A stretch of DNA of 5,977 nt from an uncultured Ruminococcus sp. (GTDB lineage: Bacteria > Bacillota > Clostridia > Oscillospirales > Ruminococcaceae), in assembly GCA_947174965.1 (NCBI GenBank), contig CAMWKY010000145.1, positions 1 to 5,977 of the forward strand, written 5' to 3'. Each line of letters begins with the position of its first letter. Positions within the stretch are counted from its first letter, which is position 1. Of the stretch, positions 5,828 to 5,977 are shown piece by piece. Under the pieces are notes generated by a model. It was not told the DNA's origin and searched no databases. It saw only the letters and a program-made list of their open reading frames with translations. The translations under genes were made by a program, and so were the position numbers.

Positions 5828-5847
5828 TTTATATTATATAATATAAA
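5828..5847. repeat. 20-bp perfect AT palindrome
   Basis: Bases 5828-5847, made only of A and T and centred on ATAT at 5836-5839, equal their own reverse complement. The right half is followed by ACAAG. That loosely resembles the first bases of the window before parA (ATAATATA then ACACAG). It contains possible -10 hexamers and may mark an easily melted site. Confidence 0.45.
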
Positions 5848-5977
5848 CAAGATAAAACAGATACCACAAACACAACAAAATATTGTATTTCCATTGTATT
5901 TGAAAACATAACATGCATTACTTCTCTCAACATACACAGATTAATTTTAAATTCGTTTCGTTTCACATTCTTACAGG

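Larger units (their letters stand above)
5487..5977. other. AT-rich non-coding stretch with hairpins and palindromes
   Basis: I find no gene I can support across these bases on either strand. The region holds the IS66-linked terminator, two further hairpins (5562-5599, 5634-5664) and, from 5769 on, three inverted repeats that are listed separately. Such a stretch could be a regulatory region for a gene beyond the right edge, an origin or centromere-like site, or degraded mobile-element DNA; the sequence does not decide between these. Confidence 0.6.

Noticed and set aside
5840..5976. Leftward open frame entering from the right edge and ending in a hydrophobic stretch (MEIQYFVVFVVSVLSCLYYII)
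   Set aside because: It has about 48 codons with no convincing ribosome site or recognisable family, in DNA so AT-rich that hydrophobic runs arise by chance. It could be the tail of a real gene but cannot be supported.
1..5977. CRISPR arrays, tRNA or rRNA genes
   Set aside because: No regularly spaced repeats, cloverleaf-like segments or rRNA-like stretches were seen on either strand.

Overview
The window looks like accessory DNA (a plasmid, an integrative/conjugative element or its remains) from a low-GC Gram-positive bacterium, most likely a gut clostridium of the Ruminococcus/Oscillospiraceae type. The grounds are AT-rich DNA, strong AGGAGG-type ribosome binding sites, tightly packed operons, and protein families (ParA/ParB, a DEAH helicase with a C-terminal extension, a TnpV-like protein, IS66) that often occur together on such elements. 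This placement is from memory of the families and could not be searched.

Left third (1-1986, + strand): an intact three-gene partition operon. It holds a ParA ATPase with a deviant Walker A motif, a 73-residue protein of unknown role, and a ParB-type protein with a CTP-binding-fold N-terminus and a central helix-turn-helix. Both junctions overlap (7 bp and an ATGA overlap), so translation is probably coupled. A perfect 27-bp inverted repeat lies inside parB.

Middle (1987-2930): a single leftward gene for a 234-residue protein (possibly DUF4303-like) with its own well-formed extended -10 promoter. The promoter carries direct and inverted repeats that look like an operator. The promoter ends close to the broken 5' edge of a helicase gene.

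Right-centre (2931-5219, + strand): a decaying operon. The helicase has lost its N-terminal half (no Walker A) and carries an internal deletion that superimposes its DEAH-box region on its motif III region in two reading frames. Only the helicase C-terminal lobe and extension stay open. Eight bases later comes a secreted or membrane-anchored protein whose transmembrane tail is thrown out of frame at a run of seven T. Nine bases after that tail's stop comes a TnpV-like protein, followed by a good Rho-independent terminator.

Right end (5220-5977): a C-terminal scrap of an IS66-family transposase with its terminator, then about 450 bp without a credible gene. That stretch contains a strong hairpin and several AT-rich palindromes.

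Overall, the partition genes look functional and the leftward gene looks like a live, separately controlled cargo gene. The helicase operon and the IS66 scrap record mobile-element turnover. I see no clear complete new system. The best leads are the parB palindrome, the repeat-bearing cargo promoter, and the T-run frameshift, which could be mutation or slippage.
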